42,670 nt of DNA from JADHUC01 sp964617665. GTDB taxonomy: Bacteria > Planctomycetota > Planctomycetia > Pirellulales > Pirellulaceae. Positions 1-8,058 of the stretch are shown here, piece by piece. Both the position numbers and the translations under genes were made by a program. Under the pieces are notes generated by a model, which did not search any database, had not been told where the DNA came from, and was given only the letters and a program-made list of their open reading frames with translations. Positions within the stretch are counted from its first letter, which is position 1. Every line of letters begins with the position of its first letter. The DNA lies in NCBI GenBank assembly GCA_964617665.1, contig CAZUAH010000054.1:1-42670 (forward strand), in the 5' to 3' direction.

Positions 1-2
1 AT

Positions 3-824
3 CTCCCTTGTATAAATGAAATACCTTTTGGTTGGAAACGTCCAGATACGCTTTTGGAGGAAATGCGGGAATGTGAAGAGGCGTGGCAAGATCAGCTAGA
101 ACGTTATAAGCGTTTATTACCCATTAAAAGCCCATTCCCTGTGTTCTTAGAAACGTCAAATCCAAACTTCGTATGGTTTAATTCTGAAAGTGATTCTTGC
201 GAATATGATCTCGAAGCAATGGGCGACTGTGCTCACGATGAGGGTGCTACTCTACTTTTACTGTGGGAACGCGTAGAACAAGAAGGAGAAGAGTATTGGC
301 TACCGCGTGTGCGATCTTCGTGGTTTGAAAATTCAGACGGTAAAATAGGTCAGATAAAGGGCGCTGCGAACAGTAAGCCTAAAGAGAAGTATTGGCCGTA
401 TATCTTAGAGATGTTATATGATGAGAGAATAAAGGGTGTAAAGAAGGGGACGTGGAACGTAGAAAATGACTTTTCGGTTACGTGGTTGACAGAAGAAGAG
501 CAAGATGAAGTTGCAGTAACAAAATCTACACTGTTCTTGCTTCCTGACTACATACAAAAGTTCGGTATTACAGAAGAACTAAAATCTTTTTTAGTAGGGG
601 CAGATCTTGTAGGGGCGAATCTTGCAGAGGCGGATCTTATAGGGGCGAATCTTAGCGAGGCGAATCTTAGCGAGGCGAATCTTGTAGGGGCGGATCTTAG
701 TGGGGCGAGTCTTAGAGAGGCGAATCTTTACAGGGCGGATCTTAGAGAGGCGGATCTTGAAGGGGCGAATCTTAGATGGGCGAATCTTGAAGGAACAATT
801 TTAGAGGAAGAGGAAGAAGATTAA
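3..824 (+). CDS. Pentapeptide-repeat protein, 5' end outside window
   Basis: The reading frame is open to the window's left edge and codes protein-like sequence (PFGWKRPDTLLEEM) before the first ATG at 63, so the true start is probably upstream. The N-terminal about 180 residues are unrecognised and include a PFPVFLE segment resembling the paralogues at 1213 and 5440. From about residue 182 (counting from position 54) to 250 there is a run of A(D/N)LxxA pentapeptide repeats, built at DNA level from 15-bp near-repeats, followed by an acidic tail. Pentapeptide repeats form a right-handed quadrilateral beta helix; some such proteins mimic DNA and protect gyrase, but that role is not shown here. 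The stop overlaps the next ATG (TAATG). Confidence 0.8.
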   Translation, partial: LPCINEIPFGWKRPDTLLEEMRECEEAWQDQLERYKRLLPIKSPFPVFLETSNPNFVWFNSESDSCEYDLEAMGDCAHDEGATLLLLWERVEQEGEEYWLPRVRSSWFENSDGKIGQIKGAANSKPKEKYWPYILEMLYDERIKGVKKGTWNVENDFSVTWLTEEEQDEVAVTKSTLFLLPDYIQKFGITEELKSFLVGADLVGANLAEADLIGANLSEANLSEANLVGADLSGASLREANLYRADLREADLEGANLRWANLEGTILEEEEED

Positions 825-1213
825 TGTCCGAATTTTGTCGAATCGTCCGTAAACGCGACGACAGTAGATATTGGAAAGCTATGTCTATTGGTTCCCCTTA
901 CTACGAGCCGCACGAACCTGTATTCTTTAATGACTGCTGGTTTATACTTGAACGCGCAGATATCAATGGCGATCTCGATCCTCGTTACACTTACGGTGTC
1001 GAGGACGATGCGGGTAATATCTCGCTGTATCCTACAGGCGAAAGCGTGTTTTTTGGGGCAACGGACTTCGGACCTGAACAAAATCCTGCAATTTACCCTG
1101 GGCCGCAGACGGGGGGAGGGGGCGGGGAAAGTATTCAAGAAAACCCTGACTACTCCGCAATGTTCTCTGACGCGTTACTCGATGAAATTGCGTTGGAATT
1201 GGAGACAAAGTAA
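824..1213 (+). CDS. Unknown 129-aa protein carrying G-rich repeat copy 1
   Basis: Not recognised. The start overlaps the upstream stop as TAATG and the stop overlaps the next ATG, which supports the frame. The N-terminal about 80 residues are mixed polar/aromatic and look folded. Residues about 88-108 form a linker with two Asn-Pro motifs (EQNP, QENP) around a GGGGG stretch encoded by the dispersed 20-bp repeat at 1112-1131. The C-terminal about 25 residues are an acidic amphipathic helix. The repeat is read in frame, so the gene stays open across it. Confidence 0.75.
   Translation: MSEFCRIVRKRDDSRYWKAMSIGSPYYEPHEPVFFNDCWFILERADINGDLDPRYTYGVEDDAGNISLYPTGESVFFGATDFGPEQNPAIYPGPQTGGGGGESIQENPDYSAMFSDALLDEIALELETK
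1112..1131 (+). repeat. Dispersed G-rich 20-mer, copy 1
   Basis: Exact GGGGGAGGGGGCGGGGAAAG on the plus strand, inside the 129-aa gene and read as Gly-rich linker. Left flank is cagacg rather than the more common acat. Confidence 0.95.
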
Positions 1214-2223
1214 TGTGGAAGATACCTAAGACATTTACGCTCTCGTCTTTTCAGAAGATGGCGCTTTCTTTTAAGGACGATACGAAGCTTCCAATACGCG
1301 ATACGCACTTCGTGGACGCGCAGGAGTTCTTGCTCTTTATGTTGGATGAGACGAAAGCAAGAGCACCAGAGGCGTATCAAGACCTTGACTATGCGTTAAG
1401 GGCTGTACCTGCGAATGAAAAGACAGGTATGGTTCTTAGCTTCTTTCAGATGTATAACTGGCTTGTCTATTCTATGCCTGCTTTCAAGTTGGAAAAGGGC
1501 GTTTTTTCCGGCTTTGCTCTGACAGACGCGAAAGACGTAACAGATATACAACTGCCGTTTCCTTCTTTTCTAATTGAAACGCCAAGAGACTTTTGGCTTG
1601 TTGAGGCTTTCCATACGGGACAGCAAGTACCGATGTCTCTCATTAAGGTGAATAGTTACGCCGTACCTGAGTGGGAGGCGCAACACGGCGAGACAAACGC
1701 TATACGCTATACCATTCTGTTTGAAGACGGAACAGAAATCTACAATGCAGTTCCGTACTCTGTTTTCCTTTCAGGGCAAGATAGCTACGACAGAAATATT
1801 ATAGAAGAAGAACGCATTAAAATTGATGCAGCAAGAAATGTAATTTTAAATATGTGTGTGTTCCTTGACAGTAACAAGGACGACGTAAAGCGTGTAACAA
1901 CACCGGCTGCGCTTCGACGTAAAGCAGCAAAGAAGCGTAGGCGTAAGAAACGCGGAAGAGCGCAAGCGAAACCGATTATACCGAAAACTTGGGCTGTTGG
2001 TAGAAAGGTTAAAGTTGGGAGAGAAACGGTAGAAGCTGCAATGTCGCTCGCGTCTCCGAGAACGTGGCAGTTAAAGAGCCAATTTACAGTACGCGGTCAC
2101 TGGAGAAATCAGCCGTATGGACCAGGACGTAAGAAAACCAAGAAGCTTTGGATTAAACCGCATTGGAAGGGTCCAAAGGGCGCACAGCGACTTTCACATC
2201 TTTATGAAGTAGACGAGGACTAA
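1213..2223 (+). CDS. Unknown 336-aa protein with C-terminal GHWRNQPYGPGR motif
   Basis: Paralogue of the product at 5440. Shared blocks are MPAFKLxxGxFSGFALTD, then PFPSFLIETPRDFW (about residues 116-130), a helix ending in CVFL, a very basic linker (residues about 230-250, KKRRRKKRGR), and a C-terminal block GHWRNQPYGPGR followed by LWIKPHWKG. Similar GHxRNQxYGPG...WIxPxxxG endings are, as far as I recall, widespread in hypothetical phage and mobile-element proteins of unknown function. The basic middle suggests nucleic-acid contact (inference). The start is fixed by TAATG overlap with the upstream gene. Confidence 0.8.
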   Translation: MWKIPKTFTLSSFQKMALSFKDDTKLPIRDTHFVDAQEFLLFMLDETKARAPEAYQDLDYALRAVPANEKTGMVLSFFQMYNWLVYSMPAFKLEKGVFSGFALTDAKDVTDIQLPFPSFLIETPRDFWLVEAFHTGQQVPMSLIKVNSYAVPEWEAQHGETNAIRYTILFEDGTEIYNAVPYSVFLSGQDSYDRNIIEEERIKIDAARNVILNMCVFLDSNKDDVKRVTTPAALRRKAAKKRRRKKRGRAQAKPIIPKTWAVGRKVKVGRETVEAAMSLASPRTWQLKSQFTVRGHWRNQPYGPGRKKTKKLWIKPHWKGPKGAQRLSHLYEVDED

Positions 2224-2224
2224 C

Positions 2225-2848
2225 ATGAAATTTAGCTTCCCGTGTCTTTCAATGTTTGGAGGGATTCCTAATGGCGGTCCTTTCCGTAACAACGAAGCCG
2301 ACTGGACAGAATACGGCGTCGGCTTCAGTCGCGTTGCTGAGTACACCGCTTGTGCAATGGGTGCGGTAGTAGGTGTGGTAGACGACTTAAATCGGGGTTT
2401 GCCTTTTAAAGAAGCGCTTCGTCGTCATATCGGTTATATGGAAGAAAAAGCAGAACGCGCTGCTGAGATGGTAGATGAGTATGGTCAACCTTTGTACGAT
2501 AAACAGTTTTTGTCTCCACACTACTTTAATACGAAAACAGAGCCTAGCGATCCTTCATCTCCTACAAAGTCAGAAGCGTCTATGCTAGGAATTTTGAAAG
2601 GCGCGGCGATTACGGAACAGAAAATTCGAAATCTAACAAACTGCTGGTTGGCACTACAAATAGACCATGACTTATATAATTTTGGTAGTAGCTGTTACGC
2701 GTTTTTACTTATAATCTGCTCTCAAGCACCTAATGCCTTCATTCCTTTACCGAATCATTTAGATAACACGTTTCGAAATCCACATGTGCATACAATCAAA
2801 AGGCTTATGCTAGACAACTTCTATAAATTGCAAACTAGGGTACCATAA
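2225..2848 (+). CDS. Unknown 207-aa protein
   Basis: Not recognised. It starts 1 nt after the upstream stop, and its stop overlaps the next start as TAATG, so it sits in the same operon. An N-terminal conserved-looking segment (FGGIPNGGPFRNNEADW) precedes a mainly helical body. A Cys/hydrophobic stretch near residues 155-170 (SSCYAFLLIICSQ) is too short and polar-flanked to be a confident membrane span. Confidence 0.75.
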   Translation: MKFSFPCLSMFGGIPNGGPFRNNEADWTEYGVGFSRVAEYTACAMGAVVGVVDDLNRGLPFKEALRRHIGYMEEKAERAAEMVDEYGQPLYDKQFLSPHYFNTKTEPSDPSSPTKSEASMLGILKGAAITEQKIRNLTNCWLALQIDHDLYNFGSSCYAFLLIICSQAPNAFIPLPNHLDNTFRNPHVHTIKRLMLDNFYKLQTRVP

Positions 2849-3843
2849 TGGGACCGTGCGGTGACTGCTACCGTTATGCTGCTAACTTCGTAATTAATAA
2901 TGGAGGCACGCTAATACATGGAAGTATTCTACACCCCCTGATCGAAGCGTACATGCCGCACGCGTGGGCTATTAAGGACGGACTTGTCTATGACTGGCAA
3001 ATGAAAGAGGGCGTGTGGGAAAAACTTGGTATCGTACAAGGTCGCGGTCCTATCTCTGTTGAGCAGTACGACGAGATCTTCGCGCCTATGGTTTTGAAAG
3101 AGTGGGATGATGTAATGACCATTCTTAATACGTCATTACAGGCTAGGCATTGGGGTCCGTGGGTTACTGACTACGATATGATACCCAATGATGAATTAGA
3201 TGATGGTGTAGAAGAAAATCCTAACAAGCAATGTCCAGTTTCTTGCGGCCTTTGCTGTGATCAAGAATGTGAGTACCTATCTGAACGCGGTTGTGTAATA
3301 CCAAGAGAAGAAAGACACCGGGGTTGTAATATCTTCTTCTGTCAGTATGCAGATGCAGTTGAAGACGGCACAATGTCTATAAAAGAGGCGCGTCGTCGCG
3401 CTAGACGTGATTGGTTGAAAGCCGACGATCCCGAAGAAAATCCAAGATTTGAAATAATAGAAGAAGCGTCACCTTTAGAGTATAATACGGACTATCCCGT
3501 ACGTCGTATATCTATTACAGAGCCTAACGCACCAGAACCGCGTGAAACTGAAACGTACTTTGCGTCACAAGAAGACTTACCAGGGGCAAGCAAGGACGTT
3601 GTTGCTTTTATTGATTACTTCTTAGTTGGTTCTGACTACTTGTATATTAATTATATGAAAACGCGCTCTGACTATACAAGACAAGGACTTATGCGTAAAC
3701 TTATAGATTACCTATATGATAAATATAGTAGTATCGACTACTTTGATTGGGGTAAAATTATGTCAGAGCATGTATGGAAGCTGTATCTTGAACGAAGGCA
3801 CGATAAACAAGGTCCGTACACAAGAGGGAAACACTACTTCTAA
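2848..3843 (+). CDS. Three-part protein: N-terminal HAW domain, Cys cluster, GNAT-like acetyltransferase
   Basis: Residues 1-60 (GDCYRYAANF ... HGSILHPLI ... PHAWAIKDGLVYDWQ) match a pattern I associate with small phage proteins having a Cys/His/Trp core; function unknown. Residues about 128-170 contain eight Cys (CPVSCGLCCDQEC ... C ... C ... C), likely metal binding. After two Asn-Pro linkers (EENPNK, EENPRF) the C-terminal about 110 residues resemble a GNAT fold, with TRQGLMRKLIDYLY as the acetyl-CoA motif (R-x-G-x-M/G). Such a fusion is unusual. The substrate is unknown. TAATG overlaps occur at both ends. Confidence 0.75.
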   Translation: MGPCGDCYRYAANFVINNGGTLIHGSILHPLIEAYMPHAWAIKDGLVYDWQMKEGVWEKLGIVQGRGPISVEQYDEIFAPMVLKEWDDVMTILNTSLQARHWGPWVTDYDMIPNDELDDGVEENPNKQCPVSCGLCCDQECEYLSERGCVIPREERHRGCNIFFCQYADAVEDGTMSIKEARRRARRDWLKADDPEENPRFEIIEEASPLEYNTDYPVRRISITEPNAPEPRETETYFASQEDLPGASKDVVAFIDYFLVGSDYLYINYMKTRSDYTRQGLMRKLIDYLYDKYSSIDYFDWGKIMSEHVWKLYLERRHDKQGPYTRGKHYF

Positions 3844-5438
3844 TGTCTGATTTCATAAAAAGACGACAGGCACAGATTGAAGCAGAACGCGAAGAGCAAG
3901 AACGCGAAGAGGTACTAGAAGAGTTAAAAACTACCTCGCAACGTAAAAAAGCGTCGAGTCGTCCTGTACTGCCACGAAACTTAGCGACTGCTTACTATGA
4001 AGAAACGCAGTCTTGGATGCACCCCTTCAGTGAGGTGTATGAGGACGACGACGGTTACTTTATTACATTTGACGACAATCCTGATGCCTGGCGTATGCGC
4101 GTGGGCGACTTGATACAAGACGTTGCGCTAAATAAAACACCATACTGGCGCGTTTCAGAGACGAATCAAGATACGCAGCGCGTAGATTTAGAGCCAATCG
4201 CACCGAATCCTATTGTAACAGGTGTAGGTGCCGGTGGCGCTAAGATAACAAAAGAAGACCTCCGTGTCCTTTCAGGTGCCTACGAGGACGAACGCGTCGA
4301 GAGGACTAATGAGCGTATTTTACAAGGGGACTATCATTCTATAGACGACGTACAATATTTACTATTAGGTACGGTAGCTTTGCGTTTTGGTCCTAATGGA
4401 CCTGAAGGTGGTTGGTATAACGCAAATGATACAATGTCTAATCGCGGTGGACGTGAACGTATGTCTGCCCGTGAGATTGTACAAGCAGACGCCAATACAC
4501 TAAGGAAGCTGAATTTCGTAATTGCGCCTGACGTAGAAAATGAGATTGATATATATCAGTGGGACCGATTTGTAAGTGGCGGCTATCATCTATTCTCTGA
4601 CTTCTGGGATATTGAACCTATCGACTTTACGATAGCAGATGAAACGCGAGAGCGTTATGCGGAGCACCGAAACCTAGATTTCTCTACGTGGTCTAACTTT
4701 GAAGAAACGTGGAATAAAACGAGATACCAAGAAAGGTGGGATCTCTGGCGACTTTTTGAAACAGAGCTAGAAGACTACAAAGACCTCCGCACTACAATTC
4801 CTTTACTTGATTACTGGCAGACAGACATTGTTATGCGTAGTGCTATGTGCTGTTTGTCTTTCATGGCTACTACGTCTTACGAAGAAGATTACCAGCTTGC
4901 ACAAAAAGCGATACACCGTTTCCTTGAATCCGGTGAGGCGTACTGGTTTATTTACGAGAAAATAATTATTGCGCTTTCAGAGGTTTTCCAAGATGTAGAC
5001 GGTTTACGTATAGCAGCAACGCTACCAGATCCCGAAAACCGACGTTACGCATACGCGGCACTAGGTACCTTTCAGGATGAGTATCTGAAAAAAGCCGTCT
5101 ATACAGAAACAAACCCGCAATGCGTGTACAGTATTCTTCGTGCCCTATTAGAGAACGGTTATATGCCAGGGCGCGAGGTTACATACTTTATATTCGAACG
5201 GCTAAAAGACGCCATGTTAAATGGCGATACTATATATGATCGGTATGGAGCCCGCGACGGTTTAATTACAGTGGGCGATCTTGCACGAAAACAGCGCCTA
5301 CCGTTCTACAACGAGGCGTATAAATTGGTACGAGACTACGACGAAGACGTAAGAAGAAATCCAACAGATAGCTTCTCCGATGAAGCGTGGTTGCGTCTTA
5401 CGGTACAGCACATGCAGCAAGTAGTTAAGGAGCGCTAA
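3843..5438 (+). CDS. Unknown 531-aa protein, HEAT-like helical C-terminal half
   Basis: Not recognised. It has a charged coiled N-terminus (residues 4-40, Glu/Arg rich), a beta-rich part with the linker IAPNPIVTGVGAGG near residue 120, and a long helical region (about 300-530) with regularly spaced helices resembling HEAT or TPR-like scaffolds. An RRNP motif lies near residue 500. Start overlaps the previous stop (TAATG) and the next gene begins 1 nt after its stop. A scaffold or adaptor role is inference only. Confidence 0.75.
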   Translation: MSDFIKRRQAQIEAEREEQEREEVLEELKTTSQRKKASSRPVLPRNLATAYYEETQSWMHPFSEVYEDDDGYFITFDDNPDAWRMRVGDLIQDVALNKTPYWRVSETNQDTQRVDLEPIAPNPIVTGVGAGGAKITKEDLRVLSGAYEDERVERTNERILQGDYHSIDDVQYLLLGTVALRFGPNGPEGGWYNANDTMSNRGGRERMSAREIVQADANTLRKLNFVIAPDVENEIDIYQWDRFVSGGYHLFSDFWDIEPIDFTIADETRERYAEHRNLDFSTWSNFEETWNKTRYQERWDLWRLFETELEDYKDLRTTIPLLDYWQTDIVMRSAMCCLSFMATTSYEEDYQLAQKAIHRFLESGEAYWFIYEKIIIALSEVFQDVDGLRIAATLPDPENRRYAYAALGTFQDEYLKKAVYTETNPQCVYSILRALLENGYMPGREVTYFIFERLKDAMLNGDTIYDRYGARDGLITVGDLARKQRLPFYNEAYKLVRDYDEDVRRNPTDSFSDEAWLRLTVQHMQQVVKER

Positions 5439-5439
5439 T

Positions 5440-6711
5440 ATGGCTAGTCAAGCAATAAAACACGCAATAAAAACAACACTAGAAACACACGCAAGGTGGC
5501 CTCTGCCTTTAACTAGCTTTTTGGATCAGTACGAAGATCTTCTAACAACATTAGAAATCTTCTTAGCAGAACGCGACTCTTGGGACGATGTGGCAGTTTT
5601 AGATGAATTAGCGGCAGCGGTACGACAAGGAGACGAAAAGGCAAAATCGTTTGCCATTCGCGTATATGGCGATTTTCTGTGGTTAAAATATCATATGCCT
5701 GTATTTAAGCTAACACAGAATATATTAACGGGTTTTGCCCTGACTGATAGTAATATCACAGAAATACCGCAGCCCTTCCCTGTTTTCTATATTGAGTTCC
5801 CTCATCAGTTCTGGTCTATACAAGTGGGAGATAAGAAATACCTACAAACTATAGATGCACTCCGCGTTACAAAAATAAAACAAGCTTCGGGTAGATCTGG
5901 TTTGCATTTCGATCTGTTTGTAACTGGAGGTAGTGTAGGTTCTTGGAGTCGCACACCAGAAGAACTTGAAGCGGGGGATCTAGGAAAGAGGAAAGACACG
6001 TTAACAGAGGTTTTACCCGAGGAAACAATACAGCGTATCTTTATACTAGAAAACGTATATAGGAATCTGTGTCTCTTTCTAAGCGGAGATACACCCGACG
6101 TACAAAAGGAACGTAAACCTGTATTAAGCAAGAAAGCAAGGCGGAAGAAAGCAAAGAAAGGCAAAACCGGACGAACTACAAGCCCTGAAGTTTGGATCGT
6201 AGGTACAAATACAAAGATAGATAAAAACCTAGTTAAATACGCAAAAACAGCACTTTCCCCTACAAAGTGGACAATAGCAAAACGCCACGTAGTAATGGGA
6301 CACAATAAAAGAGTCCGTTACGGTCCAGGTCGCAGTTTGGTACGCGTACAGTGGATTGAACCTTACATAAGAGGCGCACAGTACGCAGACAAGCTAATCC
6401 GTACTTATACGACGACGGACGAAGAACCAGAAGAAAATCCAATACAGGAGATGTCAATGGCAAAGTATAGAAATTGGCCTAATAGAAGAAGAGATATATT
6501 TAAGCCGAGACGAAATCCGTACAGTATGCAACACAATCCTAGTGACAATGTAAGACGTTACCTTGAAAGCCCCCGCGACTTCGAATTGTTTTTGGACGTT
6601 CTAAACGACTACGCAGGTGCAATGCTTGATATAGGAGAGCAAAGTACGGCTACTATAATTTGGGAGGCGAGAGACTTATTGGAGTTATTGTACAAAAAAT
6701 CAGGACAATAA
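5440..6711 (+). CDS. Paralogue of the 336-aa protein, with fused C-terminal extension
   Basis: Residues 1 to about 325 align with the product at 1213: MPVFKL, GFALTD, PFPVFYIEFPHQFW, a basic linker, then VMGHNKRVRYGPGR and WIEPYIRG. The extra C-terminus starts MAKYRNWPNRRRDIFKPRRNP, nearly identical to the start of the next gene. An AGGAG lies 6 nt before that internal ATG at 6456, so an 85-aa product may also be made separately. This looks like a duplicated small gene that became fused to its upstream neighbour. Three Asn-Pro motifs (EENP, RRNP, QHNP) lie in the junction. Function unknown. Confidence 0.8.
   Translation: MASQAIKHAIKTTLETHARWPLPLTSFLDQYEDLLTTLEIFLAERDSWDDVAVLDELAAAVRQGDEKAKSFAIRVYGDFLWLKYHMPVFKLTQNILTGFALTDSNITEIPQPFPVFYIEFPHQFWSIQVGDKKYLQTIDALRVTKIKQASGRSGLHFDLFVTGGSVGSWSRTPEELEAGDLGKRKDTLTEVLPEETIQRIFILENVYRNLCLFLSGDTPDVQKERKPVLSKKARRKKAKKGKTGRTTSPEVWIVGTNTKIDKNLVKYAKTALSPTKWTIAKRHVVMGHNKRVRYGPGRSLVRVQWIEPYIRGAQYADKLIRTYTTTDEEPEENPIQEMSMAKYRNWPNRRRDIFKPRRNPYSMQHNPSDNVRRYLESPRDFELFLDVLNDYAGAMLDIGEQSTATIIWEARDLLELLYKKSGQ
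6456..6711 (+). CDS. Possible nested 85-aa product (internal start)
   Basis: Same frame as the 423-aa gene. The ATG at 6456 is preceded by AGGAG at a 6-nt spacing, and the following about 20 residues match the N-terminus encoded at 6724. The rest (residues about 30-85) is a helical domain. It could be an alternative start giving a free small protein, or just a relic of the fused gene's original ribosome binding site. Confidence 0.4.
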
Positions 6712-6723
6712 AGGAGAAGGAAG

Positions 6724-7221
6724 ATGGCAAAGTATAGAAATTGGCCTAATAGGAGACGTAGGACATTTAGACCTCGTAGGAATCCGTGTGACGTTCGTGA
6801 GAATTATTGGTGGGGCGGCGCGCTAATTGCGCGTGCGTACAAAGAGGGAATAGACGCGGCTAAACGCGGGGACTCCGCTAGTAGCTGCCCTTATGATTAC
6901 GACGATAAAGCCGAGCGCCAGCTACATGAAGCGTGGTTCAAGGGTTTTGACGACGGTAGTATGCCAGAGCGCAATCCGTGCGACGTTCGTGAAAATTGGC
7001 GTGGGGGCGGAGGTGGTGCTCATATAGGTGGTAGGTGGTTTAATGGTCCGAATTTTAGAACAGCAGACGACTTCTGCGATTACCTAGAAAGTACACTTAT
7101 TCCAGATCTATTCGAATCTGGTAACGATGCAACCGCAGAAGATTTTCAAGAGGCTGTCTACTGGATTCGCGGTATTGCAGCTATCCACACAGCAAAGCGG
7201 GATTTTTCAAAGAATAGATAG
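6724..7221 (+). CDS. Arg-rich protein with repeated RNPCDVREN motif
   Basis: 165 aa. A strong Shine-Dalgarno (AAAGGAGAAGG) precedes the ATG. The N-terminus MAKYRNWPNRRR is shared with the internal start of the upstream gene. RNPCDVREN occurs twice (about residues 20-30 and 84-92), each heading a segment with Trp/Gly-rich residues. The first is followed by IARAYKEGIDAAKRG ... WFKGFDDG, which resembles the small ribosome-modulation-factor type helix pair (A-x-x-x-G-x-x-A ... W-x-x-G). The second is followed by a helical C-terminus. Last gene of the rightward operon. Function unknown. Confidence 0.75.
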   Translation: MAKYRNWPNRRRRTFRPRRNPCDVRENYWWGGALIARAYKEGIDAAKRGDSASSCPYDYDDKAERQLHEAWFKGFDDGSMPERNPCDVRENWRGGGGGAHIGGRWFNGPNFRTADDFCDYLESTLIPDLFESGNDATAEDFQEAVYWIRGIAAIHTAKRDFSKNR

Positions 7222-7226
7222 AAAAA

Positions 7227-7373
7227 GCCGCCCTCACCATGTACACCGGAGAATCAGGGGGTAGGATTCACAGTGTACCCTGATGAGGGCGGCAGCAGAA
7301 GTCGCCGCGCTCCACCTGTGCGGCCTGTCTCACAGGAGGGTTGGACTACCCTACAGGCCAGATGAAGCGCGGC
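7227..7373. ncRNA. Tandem structured RNA / bidirectional terminator candidate
   Basis: Two adjacent compact folds lie between convergent genes. Fold 1: 10-bp closing stem 7227-7236/7284-7293 (GCCGCCCTCA), inner stem 7241-7246/7273-7278 (GTACAC), apical stem 7251-7255/7265-7269 (GAATC); loop TCAGGG (7254-7259) can also pair with CCCTGA (7278-7283). Fold 2: closing stem 7304-7311/7366-7373 (GCCGCGCT), stem 7316-7320/7331-7335 (CTGTG) whose loop GGCCTGT pairs with 7353-7359, a pseudoknot, plus AGGGT/ACCCT at 7337-7341/7348-7352. This is far more structure than a simple terminator and no U-tract follows. The strand is undetermined. Confidence 0.55.
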
Positions 7374-7401
7374 AGCGAGTCTAAAGCGTTTACTACAACT
7401 A

Positions 7402-7623
7402 CTACTCCAGATTCAGGTCGCCGTCAGCCTTGGGGGCGTCAGCCTTCTTCCGGGGCTTACGCTTGGGAGGCTCAAAGCCGAGCGCTGCCATGATCTGCTT
7501 GGACAGCTTGGTGTAGTTGGTCGCGTCAACCATCTGACCGTTGACGACGGCAATGTTCCGGTCCTCGGACACGGCGACGGTGATCTCGCTGCTCAGGGGG
7601 ATCTGAAGGACGTTCTCAGACAT
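7402..7623 (-). CDS. Unknown 73-aa protein with basic C-terminal tail
   Basis: MSENVLQIPL start with AAAGGAGCG about 8 nt upstream. A beta-rich N-terminal half (IAVVNGQMVDATNYTKLSKQIMAALGF) is followed by a Lys/Arg/Ala/Asp tail. The gene and its right-hand neighbour are more G+C-rich than the rest of the window. It is driven by its own good leftward promoter at 7684-7711, so it is probably an independently regulated unit. Function unknown. Confidence 0.7.
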   Translation of the reverse strand: MSENVLQIPLSSEITVAVSEDRNIAVVNGQMVDATNYTKLSKQIMAALGFEPPKRKPRKKADAPKADGDLNLE

Positions 7624-7683
7624 TAGGATTCGCTCCTTTCTACTGTGTTTCCAGGCTGTTAGACTGCTTCCGAGTTCTCCCCT

Positions 7684-7711
7684 ATAGTAGCTCCACCGCA
7701 GCCAGTGTCAA
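7684..7711 (-). promoter_or_regulatory. Sigma70-type promoter, leftward
   Basis: On the minus strand: perfect -35 TTGACA (7706-7711), 16-bp spacer, -10 TACTAT (7684-7689). It lies about 60 nt upstream of the 73-aa gene. Confidence 0.6.
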
Positions 7712-7762
7712 CCCTGCAAGGACACTTTTTTCGACTTTTTTCACTTTTCTTCTGCCGAATCC

Positions 7763-7791
7763 TTGAAATTCTACACCCCGTCGAGTACAGT
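7763..7791 (+). promoter_or_regulatory. Possible sigma70-type promoter, rightward
   Basis: TTGAAA (7763-7768), 17-bp spacer, TACAGT (7786-7791). It would start transcription only a few bases before the AGGAGG of the 81-aa gene, so the leader would be very short. It is divergent from the promoter at 7684-7711. Confidence 0.4.
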
Positions 7792-7812
7792 ATAGATAGG
7801 AGGTACAAGACG

Positions 7813-8058
7813 ATGTGTAGATGCTGTCACGAATCTAGGGGGCTGCTGCCAGGCGACAAGGTTTCAGTCGTGGTGCCCGCTGGTGCCGACAGTTGCCTGC
7901 GCGAGCCCGCGCAAGCGCTCACAGGCGCGTCCTACCGGCTTCAGTCGAGGGTCATGTGGCGAGGCGGCGAGGCGGCGTGGTTCCTTTCTGACGCGCCAGG
8001 CGTCCTGGTCCCCGAGTCCTGGCTCCAACAGGTAGGTGCAGCTAACCTCGCTGCCTAA
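7813..8058 (+). CDS. Unknown 81-aa protein (MCRCCHESRG)
   Basis: The ATG at 7813 is chosen because AGGAGG sits 9 nt upstream; the longer frame has no such site. The N-terminus has CRCCH. The body reads like a small beta-barrel: GDKVSVVVPAGAD ... GASYRLQSRVMWRGGEAAWFLSDAPGVLVPESWL. This is the only rightward gene in a leftward region and its stop overlaps the stop of the convergent gene by 3 nt. Relatively G+C rich, like the gene at 7402. Function unknown. Confidence 0.65.
   Translation: MCRCCHESRGLLPGDKVSVVVPAGADSCLREPAQALTGASYRLQSRVMWRGGEAAWFLSDAPGVLVPESWLQQVGAANLAA

Noticed and set aside
1..62. Start of the first gene at the ATG of position 63
   Set aside because: GGAGG is only 2 nt from that ATG, and the frame is open with protein-like sequence to the window edge.
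1112..1131. The G-rich 20-mer as a canonical four-tract G-quadruplex
   Set aside because: Only three runs of four or more G are present, so an intramolecular three-tetrad quadruplex would need an extra strand or partner copy.
7278..7300. CTGATGAG resembling a hammerhead ribozyme core
   Set aside because: No GAAA segment and no proper stem arrangement follow it; the bases belong to the closing stem of the hairpin at 7284-7293.
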